A stretch of 64,000 nucleotides of DNA from Streptomyces barringtoniae. Its GTDB lineage: Bacteria > Actinomycetota > Actinomycetes > Streptomycetales > Streptomycetaceae. This document shows positions 1 through 9,111 of this stretch, piece after piece. Made by a program: the position numbers and the translations under genes. The stretch is taken from positions 417,131 through 481,130 of the forward strand of contig NZ_JAJHNP010000006.1 in assembly GCF_020819595.1 (NCBI RefSeq), written 5' to 3'. Numbering within the stretch: position 1 is the first letter of the stretch; every line of letters begins with the position of its first letter. The notes beneath the pieces were generated by a model that did not search any database, had not been told where the DNA came from, and saw only the letters and a list, made by a program, of their open reading frames with translations.

Positions 1-617
1 GCGAGCACCGCCCGGAACCCCTCGTCGTCCGGCCGCGCCGCACACGCCGCCCGGAACTGCGCCACGACCGTACGGGCGTTCTCCTCCCAGCTGTGGCTGC
101 GCGAGCGGTACAACGGGTCGAGGAAGAAGTCGACGAGACAGTTCTGCGTGATGTCCGGCCGCATGCCGAGCACGATGGCTGCCGCGTCGTTGTACATCAC
201 GCAGTTGTAGTACAGGTCCATGATGTGCGCCGGATACGGCATCCAGGTGTCGATCAGCCGACGCAGCCCGTCGCACATGTCCCGCTTCTCCGGTGCCACT
301 TCGGGCGCCGGCGGGTTCATCCCGGCCAGCAGGTACAGATGCCGGCGCTCGGCGTCGCTCAGCCGCAGCACCCGGGCGACCGCGTCGAGCACCTGCGGGG
401 AGACGGAGATCTCCCGCCCCTGCTCCAGCCACTGGTACCAGGAGGCGCCCACGCCGGCGAGCACCGCGACCTCCTCCCGGCGCAGTCCGGGCGTACGGCG
501 CCGGCCGCCGCCGACGGGCAGCCCGGCCTCCGCCGGGCTGACCCGGGCCCGCCGGCTCATCAGGAACTCGCGCAGCTCTTCGCGCCGTTGACTCCTCGTC
601 GCCTCAGCAGCAGGCAC
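1..617 (-). CDS. XRE-family regulator with MmyB-like ligand domain (partial, 3' end outside window)
   Basis: The visible 205 residues begin at a GTG at 617, preceded by GGAGGAG six bases upstream. The first ~90 residues form a helix-turn-helix (LRREEVAVLAGVGASWYQWLEQGR, here cited as residues ~50-73), the usual N-terminus of Streptomyces XRE regulators. The part after residue ~110 (RRLIDTWMPYPAHIMD) looks like the MmyB-type ligand-binding domain. The C-terminus lies off the left edge. It is divergent from the efflux pump at 724 with a 106-bp shared intergenic region, so repression of that pump is the likely job (inferred from layout only). Confidence 0.85.
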   Translation of the reverse strand, partial: MPAAEATRSQRREELREFLMSRRARVSPAEAGLPVGGGRRRTPGLRREEVAVLAGVGASWYQWLEQGREISVSPQVLDAVARVLRLSDAERRHLYLLAGMNPPAPEVAPEKRDMCDGLRRLIDTWMPYPAHIMDLYYNCVMYNDAAAIVLGMRPDITQNCLVDFFLDPLYRSRSHSWEENARTVVAQFRAACAARPDDEGFRAVL

Positions 618-723
618 GTACCGCTCCTCCCCCGTCGTGCTGGTCCCCGTCGTGACTGGTGGTGCCACCACCACCATAAGTTCCGACTCCCCACCGGTAT
701 TCCGTTCGCCCGAAGCTCTTGCC

Positions 724-2154
724 ATGGCGATCGACACCACCACCCAGACCACCACCTCCACGGGCACACCGCTCGACACCCCCCGGCCACCCCGGTTGTC
801 GACGCGTGACAAGCTCGTCCTGTTCGTCCTGTGCGCCGCCCAGTTCATGGTCGCGCTGGACTTCTCCGTCCTGAACGTGGCCCTGCCGGAACTCGGCACC
901 GACCTCGGCATGAGCCGCTCGGCCCTGCAGTGGGCGGTCACCGCGTTCGCGCTGCCCTCCGGCGGCTTCCTGCTGCTCTTCGGCCGCATCGGCGACCTGT
1001 ACGGCCGCCGCAAGCTGTTCCTGACCGGCCTGGCCCTGTTCGGCGCGGCCTCGCTGCTGGCCACCCTGGCCTGGGACCCGGCGTCCTTCCTCGTCGGACG
1101 CGCCCTGCAGGGTCTCGGCGCGGCGGCGATCGTCCCGACCGGCATGTCCCTGCTGACCACCACCTTCCCGGAGGGCCCGGCCCGCGACCGCGCCCTCGGC
1201 ATCTCCGGCACGCTGCTGTCGCTGGGCTTCACCATCGGCATGGTCGCGGGCGGTGTGCTGACGGACGCGCTCGGCTGGCGCTCCACGATGGCCCTGCTGT
1301 CGGTGTTCGCGCTGATCGTGCTGCCGCTGGCGCCGGGCCTGCTGCCGGAGTCGCGCACCCCGGAACGTCCGCGCCTGGACGTGCCCGGCGCGGTCACCGT
1401 CACCGCCGGCCTGCTGTCCCTGATCTACGCCCTGTCCACGGCCGCCGACCACGGCTTCGGCCGCACCGACGTCGTCGCGGGGCTGATCGCCGGCGTGCTC
1501 CTGCTGGCCGCGTTCACGGTCGTCGAATCCCGTACGGCAGCCCCGCTCGTCTCCCTGCCGATGCTGCGCCGCCGCACGGTGGCCTGGGGGAACGTGGGCG
1601 GCCTGGTCACCTTCTCGATGATGTCCACCGTCATCTTCGTCCTGACCCTGTACCTCCAGGAGATCCTGCGCCTGTCGGCCTTCGAGACGGGCCTGGTCTT
1701 CGGCGTCCAGGGTGTGCTGTCGGCCTTCGCCGGCACCCGCGCCCCGAAGGTGATCGGCCGCTTCGGCGCCCGCCGCACCCTGGTCGGCTCGCTGACCGGC
1801 CAGGGCGCGCTGATCGCGACGCTGCTCCTGCTGAACTCCCACGTCTGGTCGGTCTGGCTCGCCACGGCGGCCGTCTCCGTGGCCAGCATGTTCCACCTGG
1901 GTGCGATCATCTCGTACGGCCTGACCGTCACCTCCGGTGTCCCGGACGAGGAGCAGGGCCTGGCCACCGGTCTGGTGACCTCCACCCAGCAGGTCGGCAT
2001 CACGGTCGGCATCCCGCTGCTGGGCGTCCTGGCCACCACCTCCGGCGATCTGCTGGCCGGCGTCCGCACGGTCCTCGCCCTGGACGCCGCGATCGTCCTC
2101 GCCGCCGCCGTCCTGGTCGGACTCGGCCTGCGCGGCCGTCAGTCCAGCGTCTGA
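724..2154 (+). CDS. MFS efflux transporter, DHA2 (EmrB/QacA) type
   Basis: A 476-residue integral membrane protein, probably a proton-driven drug exporter. Motif D1 lies around residues 44-56 (VALDFSVLNVALP) and motif A, GRIGDLYGRRKLF, at 87-99. Length and motifs fit the 14-helix DHA2 group; the substrate cannot be read from sequence. ATG 724 is preferred over an in-frame start at 637 because the latter would extend far into the divergent promoter region, though no strong ribosome site is seen at 724. The last 16 bp overlap the end of the convergent peptidase gene. Confidence 0.85.
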   Translation: MAIDTTTQTTTSTGTPLDTPRPPRLSTRDKLVLFVLCAAQFMVALDFSVLNVALPELGTDLGMSRSALQWAVTAFALPSGGFLLLFGRIGDLYGRRKLFLTGLALFGAASLLATLAWDPASFLVGRALQGLGAAAIVPTGMSLLTTTFPEGPARDRALGISGTLLSLGFTIGMVAGGVLTDALGWRSTMALLSVFALIVLPLAPGLLPESRTPERPRLDVPGAVTVTAGLLSLIYALSTAADHGFGRTDVVAGLIAGVLLLAAFTVVESRTAAPLVSLPMLRRRTVAWGNVGGLVTFSMMSTVIFVLTLYLQEILRLSAFETGLVFGVQGVLSAFAGTRAPKVIGRFGARRTLVGSLTGQGALIATLLLLNSHVWSVWLATAAVSVASMFHLGAIISYGLTVTSGVPDEEQGLATGLVTSTQQVGITVGIPLLGVLATTSGDLLAGVRTVLALDAAIVLAAAVLVGLGLRGRQSSV

Positions 2155-3158
2155 ACGATCCCGCTCCGCGCGGCCGTGTGCACCACACGGCCGCGCGCGC
2201 CGTTGACCAGCGGAAGGAAGGGCGCGACATGCCCGCACTCGACATCGGCGACGATCGGCACCCCGAGCGGCCCGAGCGCGTCGAGCACCGCCTGGTGCTG
2301 GGTGAGGGTGCGGCTGTCGGGGGCGTGGGTGCGGCCGACGAGGACGGCCGCGGCGCGGTCGAAGAAGCCGGCGAGACGCATGCCGTGCAGGTTGCGGCAG
2401 ATGGTGAACGCGTTGTCCTCGCAGGCCTCGACATAGACGAGCAGCGGCTCACCGGTGGCGAAGGACGAGGTGTTCAGGTACGGCGTGCCCGCGAGGTTGG
2501 CGAGGGTCTCGATGCACCCGCCGACGAGTCGTCCCTCGACGTCGACGTCCCCGTCGCCGTCGAGCCGGGTCCAGGTGCCCTGCGCGTCCAGGGTGAGCTC
2601 CCGCACCTCCGGGTGGCGCCGCCAGTCGTCGTACCCGCCGGACCGGTACCGCCCGGGCGGCGTCTGTGTGAACGGCTCCCCCTGCGGCGCGGCCACGACG
2701 TCCAGCCAGGACAGCAGCCCCTCCGGCGCCCGGTACGGCGTGTCCATGAGGTTGTTGCCGTGCACGGTCGCGACCCCGGTGAGCAGGGTCAGCGGCGTGA
2801 TGATCGTGGACATGTCGGAATAGCCGACGACCCAGGTCGGCTCGGCCCGCCGGATCGCCTCGAAGTCCAGCGACGGCAGCAGGTCGATGGCCAACTCGCC
2901 GCCCCACGGGGGCACGACGGCGCGGATCTCCGGATCGGTCAGCATCTCGGTCAGCTCGGCCGCGCGCTCGGCGGCCGGCGCACTGGTGTGCGCCGAGCCG
3001 TCCATGCACCGGCCGACGACCACCTCGTACCCGCGCGCCTCGATCTCCCGGACCGCGACATCGAGCCGCCCCTGGAGTTCCTTGGCCACTCCGGCGGAGG
3101 GAGAGGTCACACCGACACGGTCACCGGGGCGCAGGGGGCGCGGATATCTGATGCTCAT
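2139..3158 (-). CDS. S66-family serine peptidase, LD-carboxypeptidase / MccF-like
   Basis: A 339-residue cytoplasmic S66 peptidase. The nucleophile elbow GYSD places Ser114, and Glu244 (VYVEACED) and His310 (CGHVAPF) complete a Ser-Glu-His triad with spacing close to MccF. LdcA members trim murein tetrapeptides during wall recycling, whereas MccF members cleave microcin-type acyl-adenylate conjugates and give self-immunity. The triad spacing and GGCIETL segment resemble the MccF side, but the substrate is unproven. ATG 3158 is used; ATG 3167 is an alternative and sits 4 bases after GAGGGG. The 3' end overlaps the convergent MFS gene. Confidence 0.85.
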   Translation of the reverse strand: MSIRYPRPLRPGDRVGVTSPSAGVAKELQGRLDVAVREIEARGYEVVVGRCMDGSAHTSAPAAERAAELTEMLTDPEIRAVVPPWGGELAIDLLPSLDFEAIRRAEPTWVVGYSDMSTIITPLTLLTGVATVHGNNLMDTPYRAPEGLLSWLDVVAAPQGEPFTQTPPGRYRSGGYDDWRRHPEVRELTLDAQGTWTRLDGDGDVDVEGRLVGGCIETLANLAGTPYLNTSSFATGEPLLVYVEACEDNAFTICRNLHGMRLAGFFDRAAAVLVGRTHAPDSRTLTQHQAVLDALGPLGVPIVADVECGHVAPFLPLVNGARGRVVHTAARSGIVQTLD

Positions 3159-3200
3159 GCGGTACATCCGACCCCTCACCGCCCGCCCCCGGCAACGGAA

Positions 3201-3560
3201 TTACCGCCGGTCCAGCCGCAGCCGCTCCGTCCGCGGCAGCCCGGCCACGACTAGGTCGTACGAGTCCTCGATCAGCTCTTTCACCAGCCGCTCGGGCAGC
3301 CCGCCGTCCACCGTCACGGTGTTCCAGTGCCGCTTGTTCATGTGATACCCGGGGATGATCAGCCCCTCGTGCTCGGCGCGCAGCCGGATCGCGTCCTCCG
3401 GGTCGCACTTGAGGTTGACCGTCAGGGGCCGCGCGTCCAGCCGCGTCAGGGCGAACAGCTTGCCCAGCACCTTGAAGACCGAGGTGTCCGGGTTGAACGG
3501 GAAGTCCTCCTCGGCGGCGTTGAAGGACAGGCAGAAGGCGCGCAGCCGCTCGGGCGTCAC
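3201..3560 (-). CDS. MmcQ/YjbR family protein
   Basis: A 119-residue protein with the compact YjbR fold signature: FPFNPDTSVFKVLGK near residue 20, LTVNLKCDPEDA near 46, and the end motif GYHMNKRHWNTV near residues 71-82. YjbR proteins resemble DNA-binding folds (CyaY-like) but their biochemical role is not established. The GTG start at 3560 overlaps the TGA stop of the upstream corC-like gene by four bases, so the two are translationally coupled. Why a YjbR protein is coupled to a CorC protein is not evident. Confidence 0.85.
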   Translation of the reverse strand: MTPERLRAFCLSFNAAEEDFPFNPDTSVFKVLGKLFALTRLDARPLTVNLKCDPEDAIRLRAEHEGLIIPGYHMNKRHWNTVTVDGGLPERLVKELIEDSYDLVVAGLPRTERLRLDRR

Positions 3561-4858
3561 TCGGGTTTCGCCTCCTCGGCGGCCGGCACGGGGACGGGCT
3601 CCACCAATACCGTGATGATCTTGTTCCGGCGTCCGGCCGCGGCCTCCGCTGTCAGCTTCAGCCGGCGCTCGTCGGGCAGCTCGACCTCGGCGGACGCGCC
3701 CGCGATGGGCACCCGGCCGAGGGCCTTGGCGAGCAGTCCTCCGACGGTCTCCACGTCCTCGTCGTCGTACTCCTCCAGGCCGTACAGCTCGCCGAGGTCG
3801 GTGATGTCCAGGCGGGCGGTGACCCGGAAGCGGTCGTCGCCGAGGTCCTCCACGGGCGGGAGCTCCCGGTCGTACTCGTCGGTGATCTCGCCGACGATCT
3901 CCTCGAGGATGTCCTCGATGGTGACGATGCCTGCGGTGCCGCCGTACTCGTCGATGACGACGGCGACGTGGTTGCGTTCCTTCTGCATCTCGCGCAGCAG
4001 GTCACCGGCGTTCTTGGTGTCCGGCACGAAGGCGGCGGGCCGCATGGCGGTCGAGACCAGGTCGCCCTCCGCCTCCCGGCTGATGTGCGTCTTGCGGACC
4101 AGGTCCTTCAGATACACGATCCCGACGATGTCGTCCTCGCTCTCGCCGGTGACCGGGATCCGGGAGAACCCGGAGCGCAGGGCGAGGGTGAGGGCCTGCC
4201 GGATGGTCTTGAAGCGCTCGATGGTGACCAGGTCGGTGCGCGGCACCATGACCTCGCGGACGAGCGTGTCGCCCAGCTCGAAGACCGAGTGCACCATGCG
4301 GCGCTCCTCGTCCTCGATCAGCGACTCCTTCTCGGCGAGGTCGACCAGCGCGCGCAGTTCGGCCTCGGAGGCGAACGGGCCGCGCCTGAAGCCCTTGCCG
4401 GGGGTGAGGGCGTTGCCGATGAGGATGAGCAGGGACGGGATCGGCCCCATGATCCGGGCCAGCGGCAGCAGCACGTACGCCGCCACGGTCGCGGTGTTCA
4501 GCGGGTGCTGGCGGCCGATGGTCCGCGGGGACACACCCACGGCGACGTACGACACCAGGACCATGACCCCGATGGCGACCAGCAGGGCCTGCCAGGTGGC
4601 GGTGAACTCCTCCAGGCAGGCGTACGTCACCAGGGCGGCGGCCGCCATCTCGCAGGCGACGCGGACCAGCAGGGCCACGTTCAGATAGCGGGTGGGGTCC
4701 GCGGCGACCTGGGCCAGCTTCGCGCTGCCGCGGCGGCCGGACTTCACGGCCTCCTCGGCGCGGAAACTGGACATCCGGGCCAGGCCCGCCTCCGCGCAGG
4801 CGGCGAGCCAGGCGACGACGACCAGCGCGATCGCGCCGATCACGATCTGCGGAGACAT
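3557..4858 (-). CDS. CNNM/CorC-HlyC family membrane protein with CBS domains
   Basis: A 433-residue protein. The N-terminal DUF21/CNNM membrane domain holds about four hydrophobic segments within residues 1-150. A CBS pair follows at about 200-330 (VREVMVPRTDLVTIE and IDEYGGTAGIVTIEDILEEIVGE), then a C-terminal CorC_HlyC domain of about 80 residues. The family is linked to Mg2+/Co2+ transport; the older hemolysin label is historical. It lies just downstream of ybeY and phoH on the same strand, a conserved actinobacterial order, and is coupled to the yjbR-like gene after it. Confidence 0.92.
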   Translation of the reverse strand: MSPQIVIGAIALVVVAWLAACAEAGLARMSSFRAEEAVKSGRRGSAKLAQVAADPTRYLNVALLVRVACEMAAAALVTYACLEEFTATWQALLVAIGVMVLVSYVAVGVSPRTIGRQHPLNTATVAAYVLLPLARIMGPIPSLLILIGNALTPGKGFRRGPFASEAELRALVDLAEKESLIEDEERRMVHSVFELGDTLVREVMVPRTDLVTIERFKTIRQALTLALRSGFSRIPVTGESEDDIVGIVYLKDLVRKTHISREAEGDLVSTAMRPAAFVPDTKNAGDLLREMQKERNHVAVVIDEYGGTAGIVTIEDILEEIVGEITDEYDRELPPVEDLGDDRFRVTARLDITDLGELYGLEEYDDEDVETVGGLLAKALGRVPIAGASAEVELPDERRLKLTAEAAAGRRNKIITVLVEPVPVPAAEEAKPE

Positions 4859-4867
4859 ACGGCCCGC

Positions 4868-5365
4868 TTATGAGACGGTCGGCGCCGGAGACGGCCCGGT
4901 CAGCCCGCGCTCGGCCCGCCAGCCGTCCACGATGGCCGCCTGGAGCCCGAACATCTCCGCCTTCTCGTCCGGCTCCTCGTGGTCGTAGCCGAGCAGGTGC
5001 AGCACCCCGTGGACGGTGAGCAGCTGGAGCTCCTCGTCCATGGAGTGCTGCGTCGGGGCTTCGGTGCCCTGCTTGGCGGCGACCTCCGGGCACAGCACGA
5101 TGTCACCGAGCAGCCCCTGCGGCGGCTCCTCGTCGTCCTTGGACGGCGGCCTGAGCTCGTCCATCGGGAACGACATGACATCGGTGGGACCCGGCAGGTC
5201 CATCCACTGGATGTGCAGCTGCTCCATGGCGTCGGCGTCCACGACGATCACCGAGAGCTCGGACAGCGGGTGGATACGCATCCGCGCGAGCGCGTAGCGG
5301 GCGATGTCGAGGATCGCCTGCTCGTCGACCTCGGTGCCGGACTCGTTGTTGACGTCGATCGACAT
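4868..5365 (-). CDS. ybeY: Endoribonuclease YbeY (rRNA maturation factor)
   Basis: A 165-residue single-strand-specific metallo-endoribonuclease needed for 16S rRNA 3'-end maturation and ribosome quality control. The zinc motif [11 protein letters not shown] provides His119, His123 and His129. The substrate-groove segment [10 protein letters not shown] is at residues 61-70 and GDIVLCPEV near 88. The start is ATG 5365, 12 bp downstream of the phoH stop, and the stop is 9 bp before the CNNM gene. The phoH-ybeY order is widely conserved, which supports the call. Confidence 0.97.
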   Translation of the reverse strand: MSIDVNNESGTEVDEQAILDIARYALARMRIHPLSELSVIVVDADAMEQLHIQWMDLPGPTDVMSFPMDELRPPSKDDEEPPQGLLGDIVLCPEVAAKQGTEAPTQHSMDEELQLLTVHGVLHLLGYDHEEPDEKAEMFGLQAAIVDGWRAERGLTGPSPAPTVS

Positions 5366-5377
5366 GGTCGTGCTGGT

Positions 5378-6460
5378 CTACTTCCCCTTGGAGCCCTTGG
5401 CACCGGACTTGCCACGGCCGCCCTTGTGGGTGCCGTTCTCGGTGCCGTACTTGCTGTCGTATAGCTCGTACGCGTCGACGATACGGCCCACCAGCTTGTG
5501 CCGTACGACATCGTGGGACGACAGCCGGGAGAAGTGGACGTCCTCGACGCCCTCCAGGATCTCCTGCACCTGCCGCAGACCGCTCTTGGTGCCGTTCGGC
5601 AGGTCGACCTGCGTCACGTCACCGGTGATCACGATCTTCGAGTCGAAGCCGAGGCGGGTGAGGAACATCTTCATCTGTTCGGGGCTCGTGTTCTGGGCCT
5701 CGTCCAGGATGATGAAGGCGTCGTTGAGGGTCCGCCCACGCATGTAGGCGAGCGGCGCGACCTCGATCGTCCCCGCCGCCATCAGCCGCGGGATGGAGTC
5801 CGGGTCGAGCATGTCGTGCAGCGCGTCGTACAGCGGGCGCAGGTAGGGGTCGATCTTCTCGTAGAGCGTGCCCGGCAGGAACCCGAGCCGCTCCCCCGCC
5901 TCCACCGCCGGCCGGGTGAGGATGATCCGGTTGACCTGCTTGGACTGCAGGGCCTGCACCGCCTTGGCCATGGCCAGGTAGGTCTTGCCGGTACCGGCGG
6001 GCCCGATGCCGAACACGATGGTGTGCTTGTCGATCGCGTCGACGTACCGCTTCTGGTTGAGGGTCTTCGGGCGGATCGTCCGCCCCCGCGAGGACAGGAT
6101 GTTCTGCGTCAGCACCTGAGCCGGGGTCTCGGGGCCGTCGCTCGTCCCGTTCTCGCTCGCCTTGAGCATGGCGATCGAGCGTTCCACTGCGTCCTCCGTC
6201 ATCGGCTGCCCGGTGCGGAGCACCAGCATCATCTCGTCGAACACGCGCGAAATGAGAGCGACGTCGGCCGGGTCGCCGACCGCGCTGATCTCATTGCCCC
6301 GGACATGTATGTCGGCCGCCGGGAAGGCCTTCTCGATCACACGCAGGAGGGAGTCGCCGGAACCCAGCACGGTCACCATGGGGTGCTGGGCGGGGACGGT
6401 GAACTGCGCTCTCGCCTGCTCCTGCGCGGGGGTGGTGTGAGCTGTGGGTGTCTGTGTCAT
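5378..6460 (-). CDS. PhoH family ATPase (PhoH-like protein)
   Basis: A 360-residue P-loop ATPase. An N-terminal KH-like region covers residues ~25-85, followed by Walker A GPAGTGKT at 153-160 and a Walker B/DEAQ-type segment (FIILDEAQN) near 255. It is the core PhoH type commonly next to ybeY and probably acts in RNA metabolism as a helicase-like enzyme. The C-terminus is a Lys/Gly-rich tail. It is the first gene of a phoH-ybeY-corC-yjbR run. The 106 bp upstream should hold the promoter, but no convincing -35/-10 was found. Confidence 0.93.
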   Translation of the reverse strand: MTQTPTAHTTPAQEQARAQFTVPAQHPMVTVLGSGDSLLRVIEKAFPAADIHVRGNEISAVGDPADVALISRVFDEMMLVLRTGQPMTEDAVERSIAMLKASENGTSDGPETPAQVLTQNILSSRGRTIRPKTLNQKRYVDAIDKHTIVFGIGPAGTGKTYLAMAKAVQALQSKQVNRIILTRPAVEAGERLGFLPGTLYEKIDPYLRPLYDALHDMLDPDSIPRLMAAGTIEVAPLAYMRGRTLNDAFIILDEAQNTSPEQMKMFLTRLGFDSKIVITGDVTQVDLPNGTKSGLRQVQEILEGVEDVHFSRLSSHDVVRHKLVGRIVDAYELYDSKYGTENGTHKGGRGKSGAKGSKGK

Positions 6461-6566
6461 GGGCCGGCTCTGAAGGCCTGCGCTTCCTCCTCATCACGGC
6501 CGCGTAGCTGAGGGCGGCCTCGCGCTTCCAGAGTACGACGGTGCACAGACAAGCCCGTAGGGCTTT

Positions 6567-6596
6567 TCAGCGGGCCGCTTCCCGGCCGGCCGCTGA
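6567..6596 (-). terminator. Hairpin terminator after the PfkB kinase gene
   Basis: Inverted repeat TCAGCGG/CCGCTGA with a GC-rich interior, 4 bp beyond the kinase stop codon. It lacks a T-tract, as is usual in Streptomyces. Confidence 0.6.
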
Positions 6597-6599
6597 ACG

Positions 6600-7757
6600 T
6601 CAGCCGGAGCGGCGGAACCCGATGGTGGGCACGGCGCGACGCAACGGCCACGGCCGGTCCAGCTCCTCCGGGACAAGCGCGTCCAGGAAGCCGTACCGGC
6701 GCAGCGCCGTCGGCTCCTGCCCCGGCACGGACTGCACGCGCCGCCACCACGCCCCGATCTCCGACCACCCCGGCGCCGACAGCGACCCCCCGAACTCCTG
6801 CACCGACAGCGCCGCCGTGAGCCCGGCGAAGGCCAGCCGGTCCGCCAGCGGCCACCCCGCCAGGGACCCCGTCACGAACCCGGCGACGAACACATCCCCC
6901 GCCCCCGTCGGATCCAGCGCCTCCACGGCGATCGCCGGTACCTCCGCCGCCTCCCCCGTCCGCCGGTCCACGGCGTACGCCCCCTCCGGCCCCAGGGTCA
7001 CCACGACCACCGGCACGTGCTCGGTCAGGGCGTGGGCGGCGAGCCGCGGGCAGTCGGTGCCCGTGTACCGCTTCGCCTCCTCCGCGTTCGGCAGAAACGC
7101 CTCGCAGTGCTCCAGATCGGCGAGCCCGGCGAGATCCCACGCCCCGGTGTCGTCCCAGCCGACGTCGGCGAAGATCCGGGTCCCCCTCCGCGCGGCCTGT
7201 GCGATCCACGGCGCGGGCGTACCGGGCGTCAGCGAGGCCACGGCGGCACGCGCGCGGGGCGGGCAGGCCCGGGCCCCCTCCTGGATGAGCACGGCTTCCG
7301 GCGGCGGCTCGTGCCCGTGGGACACCATCGTCCGCTCACCCTCGTACGCCATGGACACCGTCACCGGCGAGTGCCAGCCGGGCACGGTACGGGACGCCGA
7401 CAGGTCGATGCCCTCGCCCTGGGCGAGCGCGTCCCAGCAGTACTCGCCGTAGTGGTCGTCGCCGAAGGCCGCCGCCAGGGAGGTCTTCAGGCCGAGCCGG
7501 GCCAGGGCCGTGGCCATGTTGGCGACCCCGCCGGGGCTGGACCCCATGCCCCGGGCCCAGGACTCGGTGCCGCGCACGGGCGCCGAGTCCAGGCCGGTGA
7601 AGATGATGTCGAGGAAGACCGTGCCCGTCAGATAGACGTCCCAGGGCGGGTCGCCGGGCCGGCGCAGTGCGGCGAGCGGGTCGACCTGGGCCTGACAGCG
7701 CGCGGCCTGGGTGAGGTGTTCCGGTTCCTCTCCGGTGATCGTGTGCGACGGGGTCAC
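6600..7757 (-). CDS. PfkB-family carbohydrate kinase
   Basis: A 385-residue ribokinase-fold sugar kinase. The N-terminal GGVANMA motif is at residues 76-82 and the catalytic signature DPTGAGD at 282-288, with Asp288 as the expected base. The start is GTG 7757 behind GGGAG six bases upstream. About 40 residues precede the domain, longer than usual. It lies 64 bp downstream of gudD on the same strand, so co-transcription with the glucarate genes is likely. The gudD-kdgD route contains no kinase step, so its substrate (2-keto-3-deoxygluconate, fructose, a nucleoside or other) remains open. Confidence 0.9.
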   Translation of the reverse strand: MTPSHTITGEEPEHLTQAARCQAQVDPLAALRRPGDPPWDVYLTGTVFLDIIFTGLDSAPVRGTESWARGMGSSPGGVANMATALARLGLKTSLAAAFGDDHYGEYCWDALAQGEGIDLSASRTVPGWHSPVTVSMAYEGERTMVSHGHEPPPEAVLIQEGARACPPRARAAVASLTPGTPAPWIAQAARRGTRIFADVGWDDTGAWDLAGLADLEHCEAFLPNAEEAKRYTGTDCPRLAAHALTEHVPVVVVTLGPEGAYAVDRRTGEAAEVPAIAVEALDPTGAGDVFVAGFVTGSLAGWPLADRLAFAGLTAALSVQEFGGSLSAPGWSEIGAWWRRVQSVPGQEPTALRRYGFLDALVPEELDRPWPLRRAVPTIGFRRSG

Positions 7758-7821
7758 GGTGCGCTCCCTGGCGTGGTGCGGGTCTGGCCAGTGTGCACCA
7801 ATCGGCCCGTGGCACAGCGGG

Positions 7822-9111
7822 TTACCAGCGGGGCATCACCGGTTGCCGCCAGCCCGGTTCGGCCACCCGCATCGCGGCCGCGTCGTCGCGGTCGCGCAGC
7901 GAGCCGTCGTCCTCGGCCCAGCGCCGGTGCAGCCGGGCCAGTTCGTCCCGGTCGAGCTCGACCCCGAGGCCGGGGGCGTCGGAGACCTCGACCTTTCCGC
8001 CGCGGAAGGTGAGCCGCTCGGTGAGGACGTCCTCGGACTGCCAGGGGTAGTGGGAGTCGCACGCGTGGTGAAGGCCGGGGACGGTGGCCGCGACCTGGGT
8101 CATCGCCGCGAGGCTGATCCCCAGATGGGTGTTGGAGTGCATCGACACCCCGACCCCGAAGGCGGCGCAGATCGCGGCGAGCCGCTGGGTGTTGCGCAGC
8201 CCGCCCCAGTAGTGGTGGTCGGAGAGCACGACCTGCACGGCATCCCGTGTGAAGGCCTCCTTGATCTCGCCGAAGGTGGTCACGCACATGTTGGTGGCGA
8301 GCGGAATGCCGGTCCCGGCGGACACCTCGGCCATCGCGGGTGTACCCAGCGTCGGGTCCTCCAGGTACTCCAGGACGTCCCCGAGTTCCCTCGCCACCTT
8401 CAGCGAGGTCTCGACCGACCAGGCACCGTTGGGGTCGAGGCGCAGCGGATGCCCGGGGAAGGTCTCGGCGAGGGCCCGTACGGCGGCGATCTCCTCGTCG
8501 GGCGGGAAGACACCGCCCTTGAGCTTGAAGGACGTGAAGCCGTGCCGCTCCTTGAACTTCCGTGCCTGCTCCACGACCCCGGCCGGATCGAGCGCGGCAC
8601 CCCAGTCGTCCTTCTCGCCGGCCACGCCCTCGGGATGGCCGGCCCACTTGTAGAACAGGTAGGCGCTGTACTCGACGGCGTCCCGCAGCCTGCCGCCGAG
8701 CAGTGCGTGCACGGGCAGCCCGAGCGCCTTGCCCTGGGCGTCCAGGCAGGCGACCTCGAAGGCGGACAGCACCGACAGCCGGAGCTTGTCGGCGCTCTGC
8801 ACGCCGCGCAGTCCGCCGGCGTCCACCTCGCCCTGGACCCGGGACTCGTCCACACCGAGATCGATCGCGAACAGCCCGTTCACATCCATGACCGAGCGCC
8901 CGGTGAGCCGTTCGGCCAGCGGGCGGGCCAGCTCCAGGTACTTGGTGTCGCCGTAGGTCTCGCCGAGCCCGGTGGTCCCGTCGGCGGTGACGATCTCCAC
9001 GATCAGCCGCGGGGTGTACGGCTGGTGCACGCCCTGGGTGTTGAGCAGCGGCGGGTCGGCGACCAGGATCGGCGTCAGCCGCACCTCGGCGATGGTCAGG
9101 TCACGGGTCAC
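7822..9111 (-). CDS. gudD: Glucarate dehydratase, enolase superfamily
   Basis: A 429-residue member of the mandelate racemase/muconate lactonizing group, dehydrating D-glucarate to 5-dehydro-4-deoxy-D-glucarate. The KxK catalytic pair is Lys196/Lys198 (FKLKGG). Mg2+-ligand segments occur at LRLDPNGAW (Asp226) and LEYLEDPT (Glu251). The catalytic His329 is in SMHSNTHLG, matching the GudD pattern rather than a racemase of unknown function. The GTG start at 9111 overlaps the kdgD stop by four bases, so translation is coupled. Confidence 0.92.
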   Translation of the reverse strand: MTRDLTIAEVRLTPILVADPPLLNTQGVHQPYTPRLIVEIVTADGTTGLGETYGDTKYLELARPLAERLTGRSVMDVNGLFAIDLGVDESRVQGEVDAGGLRGVQSADKLRLSVLSAFEVACLDAQGKALGLPVHALLGGRLRDAVEYSAYLFYKWAGHPEGVAGEKDDWGAALDPAGVVEQARKFKERHGFTSFKLKGGVFPPDEEIAAVRALAETFPGHPLRLDPNGAWSVETSLKVARELGDVLEYLEDPTLGTPAMAEVSAGTGIPLATNMCVTTFGEIKEAFTRDAVQVVLSDHHYWGGLRNTQRLAAICAAFGVGVSMHSNTHLGISLAAMTQVAATVPGLHHACDSHYPWQSEDVLTERLTFRGGKVEVSDAPGLGVELDRDELARLHRRWAEDDGSLRDRDDAAAMRVAEPGWRQPVMPRW

